DNA of 64,000 nt from an uncultured Bacteroidota bacterium (GTDB lineage: Bacteria > Bacteroidota > Bacteroidia > Bacteroidales > P3): contig CADAWR010000008.1 in assembly GCA_902791695.1 (NCBI GenBank), positions 1-64,000 of the forward strand. The letters are read 5' to 3'. Below, in pieces: positions 10,901 to 17,768 of the stretch. Position numbers and translations under genes: made by a program. The notes beneath the pieces are model-generated. The model searched no databases, was not told the DNA's origin, and was given only the letters and a program-made list of their open reading frames with translations. How positions within the stretch are numbered: the first letter of the stretch is position 1; each line of letters opens with the position of its first letter.

Positions 10901-12515
10901 GCTTACGGCCACCGAGCCTTTGACGGATGTCAGCCTCAACTATCCTAATCGCAAGCGCCTCGGTCTCACCGTCAACGTCCCCGCTGGCGGCGAGAAACAA
11001 CTGGCCTTTGTGATTGCCGTTGGCGGTGGATCCGGAGTGTCCGGATATTCCGTGGAGGGTATCAACGCCGAGTTTGGCCGTGTCGTCGCCTACTGGGACG
11101 AAAAGCTATCGCACATACAGGTGGAGACACCCGACCGTAGCTTCAATTATATGCTCAACCGCTGGTATCTCTACCAGGTCTATTCGTCGCGACTCTTTGC
11201 GCGTGCCGGCTTCTATCAGGTGGGTGGCGCCACGGGCTTCCGCGACCAGCTGCAGGATGTCATGTCGGTGCTCTACTCCGATCCTGCTTATGCACGGCGC
11301 CAAATTCTCGACCATGCGGCGCACCAGTTCGCCGAGGGCGACGTGCTGCATTGGTGGCATGAAAGCATGAAGATGGGTGCTCGTACTACCTTTAGCGACG
11401 ACTACCTCTGGCTTGTCTTCGTCACACACCAGTATGTGCATGTCACCGGCGATATTTCCATCCTCTCCGAACAGGTGCCCTTCTGTATCTCCGACCAGCT
11501 GCTGCAAGGTGAGAACGAGCGCTGCCTGAACTACTGCTCAAGCAACGAAACGGCCACCCTTTACGAGCATCTGCGCCGATCTGTCAACCGGAGCCTCAGT
11601 CGCATTGGCAGCCATGGATTGCCGCTGATGGGTTGTGGCGACTGGAACGACGGCATGTCGGCCGTGGGCGTCGAGGGCAAGGGCGAGAGCGTCTGGGTGG
11701 CGTTCTTCCTGGCCGACCTGTTGCCCAAGATGGAGCAGCTGACGCAGCTGATGCCGGATGCCGACCTCACCTACTGCGAAGAGCTGTCTGCCGCCAAACG
11801 TCGCATTGTCGATGCCATACAGCACCACGCCTGGGACGGCAACTGGTTCCTCCGTGCCTACTACGACAATGGCGACGCCATGGGTAGCCGCAACAATATT
11901 GAGTGCCAGATTGACCTCATATCGCAGGCGTGGAGCATACTTACCGATGTGGCAACGCCCGAGCAGAAGGCCTCCGTTATGCGCGAGACGGACAATCGCC
12001 TCGTCAACCGTGAGCACGAGATTATCCAGCTCCTCACGCCTGCCTTCAAGGACTCCAAGCCTTCCCCCGGCTACATCATGAACTACCCCGTCGGCGTCCG
12101 CGAGAACGGTGGCCAGTACACCCACGGCGCCATGTGGTACATCATGGCGCAGCTCAAGGAGAACCGCAACGACATTGCATACTATCTATACTCTATCATC
12201 AACCCCGTACACCGCACGCAGACGTTGGCCGACGTGCTCAAGTACAAGGTCGAGCCTTACTGCATGGCTGCCGATATCTACAGCAACCCGCAGCACCCAG
12301 GCCGTGGCGGCTGGACATGGTACACAGGCTCCGCCTCGTGGGCGTATAAGACCGGTATCGAGAATATCCTCGGCATCCGCAAGGAGGGCGACAATATTGT
12401 CGTCGAGCCTCGCGTGCCGTCGGAATGGGATTCCTTCACCGTCCGTTACCGTTGCGGCGACAAGACATGCGTCATCAGGTACGACGGCAAAACCCATAAA
12501 GTAACCATTGACTGA
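4947..12515 (+). CDS. Cyclic beta-1,2-glucan synthase-like (GT84-GH189-GH94)
   Basis: A 2522-residue membrane protein with the architecture of cyclic beta-1,2-glucan synthases (NdvB/ChvB). After an N-terminal helical region and a membrane hairpin (about 250-310) comes a family-84 glycosyltransferase: the UDP-glucose-binding DxD is in TLDTDTE (about 509) and the HHRWTRGDW motif of processive synthases is near 655, followed by membrane helices to about 870. The region from about 890 to 1350 corresponds to the transglycosylase part (GH189). The C-terminal third is GH94 phosphorylase-like, with the catalytic Asp in GDWNDGM (about 2232) and GGWTWYTGSASW (about 2454). In alpha-proteobacteria these enzymes make periplasmic cyclic glucans; in Bacteroidota the role is less clear. 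Short in-frame tandem repeats occur near 6405, 7090 and 7493. Confidence 0.88.
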   Translation: MKSVYNIFKQSVKEITHYYMLLVEETRSERLVGSTNEWVLDNYYMISEQEKVLKVELKGVERGKWKVEHGRIELLWDLLEGYLRKSHHQIDKALFFRYLTQVQQRQKDYMSYPEVCALLPLVKTILISELAELCRQLEAQKAYHYKPTDKSQADMAHLDEAARQNLEMMNIFNSLKKMTKLPMAELIDAVSFSEKALKGEKAGMYDQMQDKTKDDYRGKVVQMARRRKVKEYELVKGLVAKADEGGEHVGWQLFPPKRWNARAHGYIWIVTLGSLVLSALFAYGAGGMRGFGWLSAVLTLLMWLPMSQIVIDLFNWLLGKLHKPRGTFKLKFKDGLIPDEYATMVIMPTILKNRAKVEELLGVLEVYYLSNINRASEGQRFESRRQNLYYTLVGDAASYKEEDAPWDEEVVQAGLEKVKELNEKYGAPIFNFVYRRRAWSEGEQTWLGHERKRGAILHFNDLVLGQTSDEEKARRFRCETISGWLDGFKGLSGMSGHDRCPIQFIITLDTDTELVLYSAQKLIGAMAHPLNRAKLSEDGRRVDSGYGIMQPRVNVDVEVTNKSRYAQLFAGLGGLDVYTTASFELYQDIFNEGSFCGKGIYDLRVFQQVLKGTFPENLILSHDLIEGCHIRCGLINDVELFDDNPSNYIDDAKRHHRWTRGDWQIIGWLKNRVRNEKGERVKNQVNTIGRWKIFDNLRRSMLNLALVVLIFVGYAIDAANGIDGTNDIDGLWFLLGALLAVASPIVFFIIGQITTLPRFGKRYRYYMTLMRGFRVIIYRSLVQFALLPKEAWMYTDAAVRACWRMWVSHHDLLAWITSDEASKSTKGTWDDYVKKFWFNYVASGALVALGVLGEVGVLGWVGIVFCVLAWCGAPELMYWLGKKFPQDKKHLTDKETDEVRQLAKDTWHFFDSLITEENNWLIPDNYQLNRENRTDYKTSPTNIGYSMTAVISAAELGFITRDEAVKRLGHIIDTVCRLQKWNGHLYNWYGIANLKALPNFFISTCDSGNFVACLYVVKGWLAGETSSSATQSLLAQVQRLIDETDFMKLYNPELDVFSIGYDTTNYTLLPYHYNNFASEARLTSFLTIAQGDAPYKHWFCLDKTLVQYKGYKGVASWYGTLFEYFMPLIFLPTYKHTLMDETYSFAIRAQRAFMRNSGDGDMPWGISETAYNELDDAQNYKYHAFGVPYLKFQNTTPDRIVISPYSSLMTIGIDDRAVYDNMQRFKKLGMYDEFGFFESYDDEDHVPVKAHYAHHQGMILASLANYLGDHCLQRCFMQEPAMKSMETLLKEKAQVKPYIDLKVTQYKRYRYSKVQTESDARDFDTIANVPEIGVISNGQYTVLMNDRGSGFSRFRNIMLNRYRKISADHYGSFLYIRNLRDDKLWCNTYAPLDVMPESYHVSFASDKISYLRVDEGIETKTEITVLKDRSAEIRRMTFTNNSGQPVDLELTSYGEVVLAEGAEDENHRVFNGMKVLSEYDAEHEALLFNRPSNHGTHNYMLHRLWTDDTESRLVEYETSRLKFLGRGNSLRHADIIESRRTLTGTVGTTLDPVFSMRRRIHIPAGKSVEAYMLTGFSKAKEHLLQLTEQYQSPMDVEHAFKTASVFNNMRTSMTLLKGSQMRLYNSIAKYMAQTATLGNDRNDLLAKNTLSQSGLWRFGISGDLAILLMEIDSMESSGFAKEMLRAFEYYKIHGLRLDLVFINDAPEQERDGLYHFINGMANTEHLWAEHSDAGKVFVLNGNELSEAERILLHTVARLTFNTSEGITIAQQLRRLEVANQHYQDKIEYPVLKPRKEFRVWSNLEFYNQYGGFDNDGRDYVVTNTNTPMPWVNVIANEQHFGCIASSTMAGFTFAHNAQQFKLTGWSNDIVRDNASEMLLINKRQFVPATARHSQGWSAFDADYDDLSVAVRLFVACDKQEKYYQIKVANKTAEPMDVQLDMVYKLVLGMSEEQTARYLHSEWDATANTLRVRNVYHPIYHDQVLQLTATEPLTDVSLNYPNRKRLGLTVNVPAGGEKQLAFVIAVGGGSGVSGYSVEGINAEFGRVVAYWDEKLSHIQVETPDRSFNYMLNRWYLYQVYSSRLFARAGFYQVGGATGFRDQLQDVMSVLYSDPAYARRQILDHAAHQFAEGDVLHWWHESMKMGARTTFSDDYLWLVFVTHQYVHVTGDISILSEQVPFCISDQLLQGENERCLNYCSSNETATLYEHLRRSVNRSLSRIGSHGLPLMGCGDWNDGMSAVGVEGKGESVWVAFFLADLLPKMEQLTQLMPDADLTYCEELSAAKRRIVDAIQHHAWDGNWFLRAYYDNGDAMGSRNNIECQIDLISQAWSILTDVATPEQKASVMRETDNRLVNREHEIIQLLTPAFKDSKPSPGYIMNYPVGVRENGGQYTHGAMWYIMAQLKENRNDIAYYLYSIINPVHRTQTLADVLKYKVEPYCMAADIYSNPQHPGRGGWTWYTGSASWAYKTGIENILGIRKEGDNIVVEPRVPSEWDSFTVRYRCGDKTCVIRYDGKTHKVTID

Positions 12516-12516
12516 G

Positions 12517-12822
12517 ATGTACGACGTCCGCATTACTGCCATACGCAAGGCCGACTACAAGGACTTGCAGACAAAGTATGAGAACCCCATAGAGCATACC
12601 TGCGACGTGAGAGAAGGGCAGGTATGGGTGAGTAAAGATGCAAAAAAGCCCGGCGGCATGTGCGACAGCGCATGGGAGAGCATGCAATGGTTTGTCGCAG
12701 AACTTGCCGCCGGGCGCGGAAATTTCTTTGATGGCTGGATGCGCAATCCTTACAGCGCTATGATAAGCTGCAACGACGGTTTCCGGCCTGTGAGTTTCCT
12801 CCTCGAACGCGTCGAGGGGTGA
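12517..12822 (+). CDS. TIGR04076-family protein
   Basis: About 101 residues starting at MYDVRIT (12517), one base after the glucan synthase stop; a TTG nine bases earlier is a less likely start. The family pattern is clear: an N-terminal V-x-I-T strand, a CDVREGQ segment, and the C-terminal CNDGFRPVSFLLERVE, close to the DG-x-RPV-x-F-x2-ER consensus of TIGR04076. The function of this family is unknown; conserved cysteines (CD, MCDSAWESM, ISCNDG) suggest a metal or redox site. It is probably co-transcribed with the glucan synthase and converges on the flavin reductase gene, 3 bp away. Confidence 0.75.
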   Translation: MYDVRITAIRKADYKDLQTKYENPIEHTCDVREGQVWVSKDAKKPGGMCDSAWESMQWFVAELAAGRGNFFDGWMRNPYSAMISCNDGFRPVSFLLERVEG

Positions 12823-12825
12823 TTA

Positions 12826-13515
12826 TTACTTCAGCGCCATGCCGCTGTTCCAGGCTTTGCCCACGCTGTCGGCGATGGTGAAGTAGTTGAGGCTGGAGGC
12901 GTCCCACACCAGCGGGTTGAGCTTCTTGATGTCGATCTTGCCATCTGTGAGGATGGCGGGGTCGGCTACGGCGTTGACAATTTCGCCCACGACGAAGGCG
13001 CCGCCGCCATCGCGCTCAATCATCTCCACCACCTTGCACTCCATGGCCAACGGGTACTCGTCGATGATGGGGGCGTTGACGTTCGCGCTCTTGGTGCAAT
13101 GGAAGCCCACGTGGGCCACCTTGTCCTTCACGTCGCGGCCGCTGGCGATGCCGAAGTAGTCGCTCTCCGCCACCGTGCGGGCGTCGGCATAGCTGAGGGT
13201 AAAGGCCTTGTTGAGGCGCAGGTTGTCGGTGGTCTTGTGGCTGCTGAGTTGGAAGCAGACCTGGTTGCCCTCGTACTGGCCACCCCAGGCGGCCATCATC
13301 ACGTCGGGGTTGCCCTCGGCGTCGTAGGTGGCGATCATCAGCGCCGGCTGCGGCGTGACATACAGCTTGGCGCCCATATTGACGCGCTCGTTGACGTCCT
13401 TCAGTTCCATTTGGGTATTGTTATTCGTTTGTTCTTCTTTTGCTGTCTCCTGTTTTGTGCCGCAGGCGGTGAAGAGCATGGCCGCCGCTGCCAGGGTAAG
13501 GATGATCTGTTTCAT
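12826..13515 (-). CDS. Lipoprotein flavin reductase-family protein
   Basis: 229 residues from MKQIILT (13515), with a lipoprotein signal (AAAAMLFTAC, Cys at 18). The mature part is a flavin reductase-like, FMN-binding split barrel: NMGAKLYVTPQPALMIATYDAEGNPDVMMAAW, then SSHKTTDNLRLNKAFTLSYADA and GFHCTKSANVNAPIIDEYPLAMECKV. Such domains bind FMN and are usually cytosolic; the lipobox places this one outside the cytoplasm, as seen in a subset of Bacteroidota proteins. It has its own promoter. The C-terminal LVWDASSLNYFTIADSVGKAWN is typical of the Bacteroidota subgroup. Confidence 0.85.
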   Translation of the reverse strand: MKQIILTLAAAAMLFTACGTKQETAKEEQTNNNTQMELKDVNERVNMGAKLYVTPQPALMIATYDAEGNPDVMMAAWGGQYEGNQVCFQLSSHKTTDNLRLNKAFTLSYADARTVAESDYFGIASGRDVKDKVAHVGFHCTKSANVNAPIIDEYPLAMECKVVEMIERDGGGAFVVGEIVNAVADPAILTDGKIDIKKLNPLVWDASSLNYFTIADSVGKAWNSGMALK

Positions 13516-13540
13516 GGATAGATGTATGTTTTTCGGGCTG

Positions 13541-13571
13541 CAAAAGTACAACTTTTTGTGAATCCGACAAA
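13541..13571 (-). promoter_or_regulatory. Promoter of the flavin reductase gene
   Basis: On the minus strand TTTG (complement of 13568-13571), a 19-nt spacer and TACTTTTG (complement of 13541-13548) fit the Bacteroidota consensus, 26 nt before the start codon. Confidence 0.7.
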
Positions 13572-13611
13572 ACAATTTGTTCCATAATACCTTATGCCTA
13601 GCCGGTCTATG

Positions 13612-15807
13612 TCAGTTTTGTCCACCTGTCCGGGCCATATTTTCAAGTTCCATTTTCCCAAAACGCAGGGTGAGGCCGAGCGAGATGTACTGCGAGCCAT
13701 GGGTGCGCCGGCCGCCGCCCTGGTAGTAGGGGTTGGTGGTCTGCCACTGCTCGCCGTCGCTGCCGAAGACATCCTTCACGTTGAGGTAGAGCGACAGCTT
13801 GCGGTCAAGCAGGTCGGCACTCAGGCCGAGGTCGGTGCGGAACGTGGGCTCGTGGATGTTCATCGGGGCGATTTGCCGCGTGGTGTAGCTCACGGTGCCG
13901 AACACCTGCAGCACTTTCCACAATTTGGCCCATGCGTTGAGACGCAGGCGGCCGCTCCAGGCGGCATCCTCGGTCCATTCGCCTGGGCGGTACTGGAGGC
14001 GGTAGTGGTAGTTGTAGGCCGAAGCCGAGAGACGCAGGTTGAAGAATGCTGTGGGACGGTAGGTGACGTTCAGCGTGCCGCCAGCCAGCCCGGCGTCGCC
14101 GATGTTGTGGGGCATGGTGTACGACACCTCGCGCCCGAAGACCTCGCTGTAGGCCACGTCGCCAATGGAGCTGATGGCGTCTTGCTCGGCTCGCCAGAAA
14201 AGTTCAGCACCGACGTTGCCGAAGCCGTCGAAGTACTTGTCCCAGCGGCCCTCGAGGTTTTGTGACACGGTGGACTTCAGGTCGGGATTGCCGACGGAAT
14301 AGTTCTCGGTGCCATAGGTGATGAAGGACGTGAGGTCGTCGGCATCGGGGGCGGCGACGCGGCGCGTCCAGCTGAGGCTGAAATTGTGCATGTTCTTGGT
14401 GCGGTAAGTAAGATGGACGGAAGGCAGCGGTTCGATGATGGTGCGGTCGACGGTGGCCGAGGTGTGGCCGTTCCATGTGCCTTCTGTGTGGCCGTGTCCA
14501 GCCCTGAATCCCAACTTGACGGTGAGGTTGCCGAAACGGCGCAGTAGGGTGGTGTAGACGCTGTAGCTCCAACTGCTTTCGCTCATCTCATAGCTGCGCA
14601 GACGGTCGCGCACTGCGACGCCGTCGATGATGCTGTCGGAGGTGAAGGCGTAGTGGCTGGGAGTGCCTATGTCGCCGGCGGCACCTACCTCCAGCTCCCA
14701 TTTCTGCCCGAACGGCAGGGTATAGCCGCCTTCGGCCGAGAGGCCGACACCGGAGTTGCTGGGATAGGAGTCGTGCGTGGCGTAGTCGAGGGTAGAAAGC
14801 ACATCGTAGGTGCGCGTCTCGTCGCTCTCGCTGAGGTAAGCATGGGTGTTGCCACCGAGTTGCAGCCAGAACTTCTTTCCTTCGTCGTTGAACCGGTGGG
14901 TGTAGTCCACGCCACCGAAGGTGCCCCAGTTCACGTCGCGAGAGCTGAATGCCGTACGATAGCTGTAGTCGCCCGGCGAGTAGATACGTTCGTCCCATTG
15001 CATATTTGTGTTGCCCTTGCATGTGGCCAGCGAGGGATAGGCACCGCCCCAGAAGCTGACGGTGCGCTGGGTGTCGATGTCGTAGTGGCCGCTGAGCCAC
15101 AGGTAGCTGCCGTGGCGGTAGTAGTCCTGACGGCTGGTGTAGCTGCGCACGGCGCTGGTGTCGCCCGTCGGGGTGAACATCACGTTGCTGCCGCTTTGGT
15201 CGGTCCAGGTGTGGGAATAGTCGTACTCGGCGTAGAGGTTGATGGAGAAACGCTTGTTGGCATAGACGTAGCTGACCCAAGGCGACACCTGCGGGCGCAG
15301 GTTGCCACTGGCGCCGAGCGAGAGGAACTCGTTGCGCTTCACCTTGCGGCGCATCACCAGGTTCACCACCGGGCCGCCACCCCCGTAGCGTGCCGAGGGG
15401 TTGGTGATGACCTCGATGCGCTCGATGGCGCCTGCTGGCAATGTCTTGATATACTGTCGTAGGGACTCGCCGCTGAGGTGCGAGGGGCGGTCGTCGATCC
15501 ACACGTCAACGCTCTGCGAGCCGCGCAGGGTGATGTTGCCCTCGGCGTCAACCTCTACGCCGGGAGCATTTTGAAGGGCGTCGCTGGCGGTGCCGGTCTG
15601 CACGCTGGGGTCGTCGCCGACGTTGTACATCTGTTTTTCGCCGTCGACGCTGTAGAGGGGCCGCTCGGCGGTAATCTCCATCTCCTTCAGTTGTCGTACC
15701 GACTCGGGGATGTAAAGGCTGTCGAGGACGATGGTGTCATTGGTTTGGGCGTAACCCATGCCCGCCGCCGCTCCGAGGAGCAGCAGCACGATTGCTGTAC
15801 GCTTCAT
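13612..15807 (-). CDS. TonB-dependent receptor, outer-membrane beta-barrel family
   Basis: 731 residues with a cleavable signal peptide (ending GMGYAQ). A plug domain follows (ASDALQNAPGVEVDAEGNITLRGSQSVDVWIDDRP, then IKTLPAGAIERIEVITNPSARY), then a long barrel of alternating strands. There is no N-terminal carboxypeptidase-like domain, which is often present in this family. The substrate cannot be read from sequence. It is the last gene of a blaI-M56-receptor operon (17 bp after the M56 gene), suggesting that expression answers to the BlaI/M56 regulatory pair rather than to an ECF sigma factor. The C-terminal strand ends LTLRFGKMELENMART, slightly past the usual terminal aromatic residue. 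Confidence 0.88.
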   Translation of the reverse strand: MKRTAIVLLLLGAAAGMGYAQTNDTIVLDSLYIPESVRQLKEMEITAERPLYSVDGEKQMYNVGDDPSVQTGTASDALQNAPGVEVDAEGNITLRGSQSVDVWIDDRPSHLSGESLRQYIKTLPAGAIERIEVITNPSARYGGGGPVVNLVMRRKVKRNEFLSLGASGNLRPQVSPWVSYVYANKRFSINLYAEYDYSHTWTDQSGSNVMFTPTGDTSAVRSYTSRQDYYRHGSYLWLSGHYDIDTQRTVSFWGGAYPSLATCKGNTNMQWDERIYSPGDYSYRTAFSSRDVNWGTFGGVDYTHRFNDEGKKFWLQLGGNTHAYLSESDETRTYDVLSTLDYATHDSYPSNSGVGLSAEGGYTLPFGQKWELEVGAAGDIGTPSHYAFTSDSIIDGVAVRDRLRSYEMSESSWSYSVYTTLLRRFGNLTVKLGFRAGHGHTEGTWNGHTSATVDRTIIEPLPSVHLTYRTKNMHNFSLSWTRRVAAPDADDLTSFITYGTENYSVGNPDLKSTVSQNLEGRWDKYFDGFGNVGAELFWRAEQDAISSIGDVAYSEVFGREVSYTMPHNIGDAGLAGGTLNVTYRPTAFFNLRLSASAYNYHYRLQYRPGEWTEDAAWSGRLRLNAWAKLWKVLQVFGTVSYTTRQIAPMNIHEPTFRTDLGLSADLLDRKLSLYLNVKDVFGSDGEQWQTTNPYYQGGGRRTHGSQYISLGLTLRFGKMELENMARTGGQN

Positions 15808-15824
15808 GTTATGTGGTGTTTAGG

Positions 15825-17126
15825 TTATTTCTTGCGGCGGTAGGTGTAGGTTTCGCGAGTGTGGCCTTCTCCTCTGTTTTGTAGATGGAAGATGCTGCTC
15901 GAGACGAAGACGAGCGTGTCGTCGTCGAGGCTTACAATGTGAAATGCTTCGCGGCCACCTTTGTCGTTGCACATCAGGAGCGTGTCGGCCACCACTTGCC
16001 ATTCGACGGCGTAGGGTGTGTAGTCGAAGGTGTCGCCGGGCACAAGGGTCTTTGTGTCGTCGTTCTCTTCGTCAGTGACCCATTTGCTCACGTCCCAGGC
16101 TATCACTGTCGCGGTGCCGTCGGCGCGGAAGTTGAGGTCGCTTATTCTCGGGTATGTGTTGTCGGGTTCTTCTTCCATGATCTGGAAGTCGGTTTTCCCA
16201 TCGTCATAGATGAATTCTCTCGTGATGCCTACATATTCCCACTGGCCCACCAGAGGACTGTTTGATTTCGGAGAACAGGCCACAAGTAGCACCATGGCGA
16301 CGATGGGCAGGGCCGCCAGTGGCTTGAGCCATCCTCCGTGACGGCGCTGCTGCGCCATCATGGCGATGCGCTGGTGCACCATGCGGTAGTCGAAGCAGTG
16401 GGCCAGCGGGCTGTAGCGGTGACCGCTCACCTGGTGGTAGAACAGTTTGGCATAGTCGGCGCTCATCATCGCGCTGTCGGCGATGTACTCGTGCACGCGC
16501 TTGAGCTCGCGAGCGTATAGATATATGAAAGGGTCGAACCACAGCACCACCTTGGCTAGCTCGCAGAGCATGATGTCCGCGGTGTGGCGCTGGCGCACAT
16601 GCACCCGCTCGTGTCCCACGAGTTGCTGCACCTCGGCCTCGGAGAAGCTTTTGGTGCCGACGACGATATGCTTGCCGAACGAGAAGGCAGGAGTGTCGTC
16701 GTCGAGCAGGGTGAGGCTGATGCCGTCCTCTTCGCGGCAGGGTAGGGCGCGCATCCTCCGGCGCAGGTGCAACACCCTCACCGCCAGCAGCGTGGCCGCC
16801 ACGGCAAAGCCCGTCAGCCACACCCAGAGGAACACCTGTGCAAAGGAAACACTGCCGGCATCGGCTGTAGCAGCTGTGCTAGCCGTACTGTCGGTGCTGG
16901 CCATGCCAGGCAGGCTGGCCTGACTGAAGATGCCAGGCAAATTGCCAGCGATGTGCTGCTGCGGCACGGCCAACCGCAGGTGGATGGCCGGCAGAAGCAA
17001 CGAGAGAACCAACGTGCCCATCAGATACCACCGCACCATCTGGTGACGCTTCTCATGGCGCATCAGCACCCAGTAGGCAGCGAAAAAGAGGGCCGTCGCC
17101 GCGGCGGCCAGCAGCAGGTATCTCAT
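15825..17126 (-). CDS. M56 (BlaR1-like) membrane metallopeptidase with C-terminal lipocalin-like domain
   Basis: 433 residues. Membrane helices at about 2-20, 32-50 and 97-118 frame a cytoplasmic zinc peptidase domain with HERVH at 172-176 and the downstream glutamate region (RVHEYIADSAMM), as in BlaR1/MecR1. A fourth helix (about 268-284, ALPIVAMVLLVAC) is followed by about 145 extracytoplasmic residues (VGQWEYVGITREF ... DDDTLVFVSSSIFH) that resemble a small lipocalin-type barrel rather than a penicillin-binding sensor. In BlaR1-type systems the peptidase triggers loss of the BlaI repressor. The start overlaps the end of blaI by 4 bp. The signal sensed is unknown. Confidence 0.85.
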   Translation of the reverse strand: MRYLLLAAAATALFFAAYWVLMRHEKRHQMVRWYLMGTLVLSLLLPAIHLRLAVPQQHIAGNLPGIFSQASLPGMASTDSTASTAATADAGSVSFAQVFLWVWLTGFAVAATLLAVRVLHLRRRMRALPCREEDGISLTLLDDDTPAFSFGKHIVVGTKSFSEAEVQQLVGHERVHVRQRHTADIMLCELAKVVLWFDPFIYLYARELKRVHEYIADSAMMSADYAKLFYHQVSGHRYSPLAHCFDYRMVHQRIAMMAQQRRHGGWLKPLAALPIVAMVLLVACSPKSNSPLVGQWEYVGITREFIYDDGKTDFQIMEEEPDNTYPRISDLNFRADGTATVIAWDVSKWVTDEENDDTKTLVPGDTFDYTPYAVEWQVVADTLLMCNDKGGREAFHIVSLDDDTLVFVSSSIFHLQNRGEGHTRETYTYRRKK

Positions 17127-17521
17127 GGCTGCACCTCCTTTCTCTTCTCCTCGATAATCTTGGCCAGAGCGTCGAGGTCCTCGCGGCCGATGTTGTTGTC
17201 AGCCATGAAGAACGAAACCAGTTGGCGGTAGCTGCCGCCAAAATAATTGTCCATCAGCGTGCCGAGCATCCGACCAGAGTATTCGGCTTTGCTCACCAGC
17301 GGATAGTACTGGTTGTTGCCACCCAATTCTTGGTGACCGACAAAGCCCTTCTGCTCCAAAATGCGAATCTCGGTCAGCACGGTGCGGTAGGCCGGTTTGG
17401 GCTCTTCCACCGCCTCGGCTATCTCGCCCGCAAAACCTTTGCCCAAATTCCACACCGCCTGCATCACCTGCTCTTCGGCTTTGGTCAGCGTCGTCGCCGT
17501 CTCGTTTTTCTTCCTTGCCAT
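17123..17521 (-). CDS. BlaI/MecI/CopY-family repressor
   Basis: 132 residues; the winged helix-turn-helix is in the first 80 (LTKAEEQVMQAVWNLGKGFAGEIAEAV ... YRTVLTEIRILEQKGFVGH) and the rest is the helical dimerisation region. Family members bind dyads as dimers and are inactivated by cleavage controlled by the partner M56 protein. The gene is first in its operon and overlaps the M56 gene by 4 bp. Two identical 16-bp dyads upstream are likely operators. It is not evidence of beta-lactam resistance: no beta-lactamase is nearby, and many Bacteroidota BlaI-M56 pairs control envelope genes. Confidence 0.92.
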   Translation of the reverse strand: MARKKNETATTLTKAEEQVMQAVWNLGKGFAGEIAEAVEEPKPAYRTVLTEIRILEQKGFVGHQELGGNNQYYPLVSKAEYSGRMLGTLMDNYFGGSYRQLVSFFMADNNIGREDLDALAKIIEEKRKEVQP

Positions 17522-17550
17522 CGTATGTTTGATTTAAAAATTGAACATTT

Positions 17551-17621
17551 GATTAAAAAAATAATCACCATACTAACGGCTCTAAATTGTCATTATTGTG
17601 CATCGGATTAAAAAAATAATC
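17551..17621 (-). promoter_or_regulatory. Candidate BlaI operator pair
   Basis: The dyad GATTAAAAAAATAATC occurs twice, identically, at 17551-17566 and 17606-17621, 55 bp apart, each followed by a similar stretch (ATACTAACG / ATATTAACG). Both lie 30-100 bp upstream of blaI, where autoregulatory operators are expected. The arms are GATTA and TAATC. Confidence 0.5.
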
Positions 17622-17708
17622 ATATTAACGTTTTTTAACAATCAAAAAGACTAAGGCCTTGATTCATCCACCGCGCTGCGACAGGCGTTTTATGTAAAGA
17701 ATATAATA

Positions 17709-17750
17709 AAAGGGAGAATGCCGTCTGCACAGCATTCTCCCTCTTTTTTC
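17709..17750 (-). terminator. Intrinsic terminator of htpG
   Basis: A perfect 10-bp stem (GGGAGAATGC at 17712-17721 with GCATTCTCCC at 17732-17741) is flanked by AAAA on the left and TTTTTT on the right, 28 nt beyond the htpG stop. It can act on the minus strand (TTTTATTAT). Confidence 0.85.
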
Positions 17751-17768
17751 GGATCACATTTTGGCCGG

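Noticed and set aside
17123-17521. Beta-lactam resistance locus
   Set aside because: BlaI and BlaR1-like genes are present, but there is no beta-lactamase or penicillin-binding sensor domain nearby.
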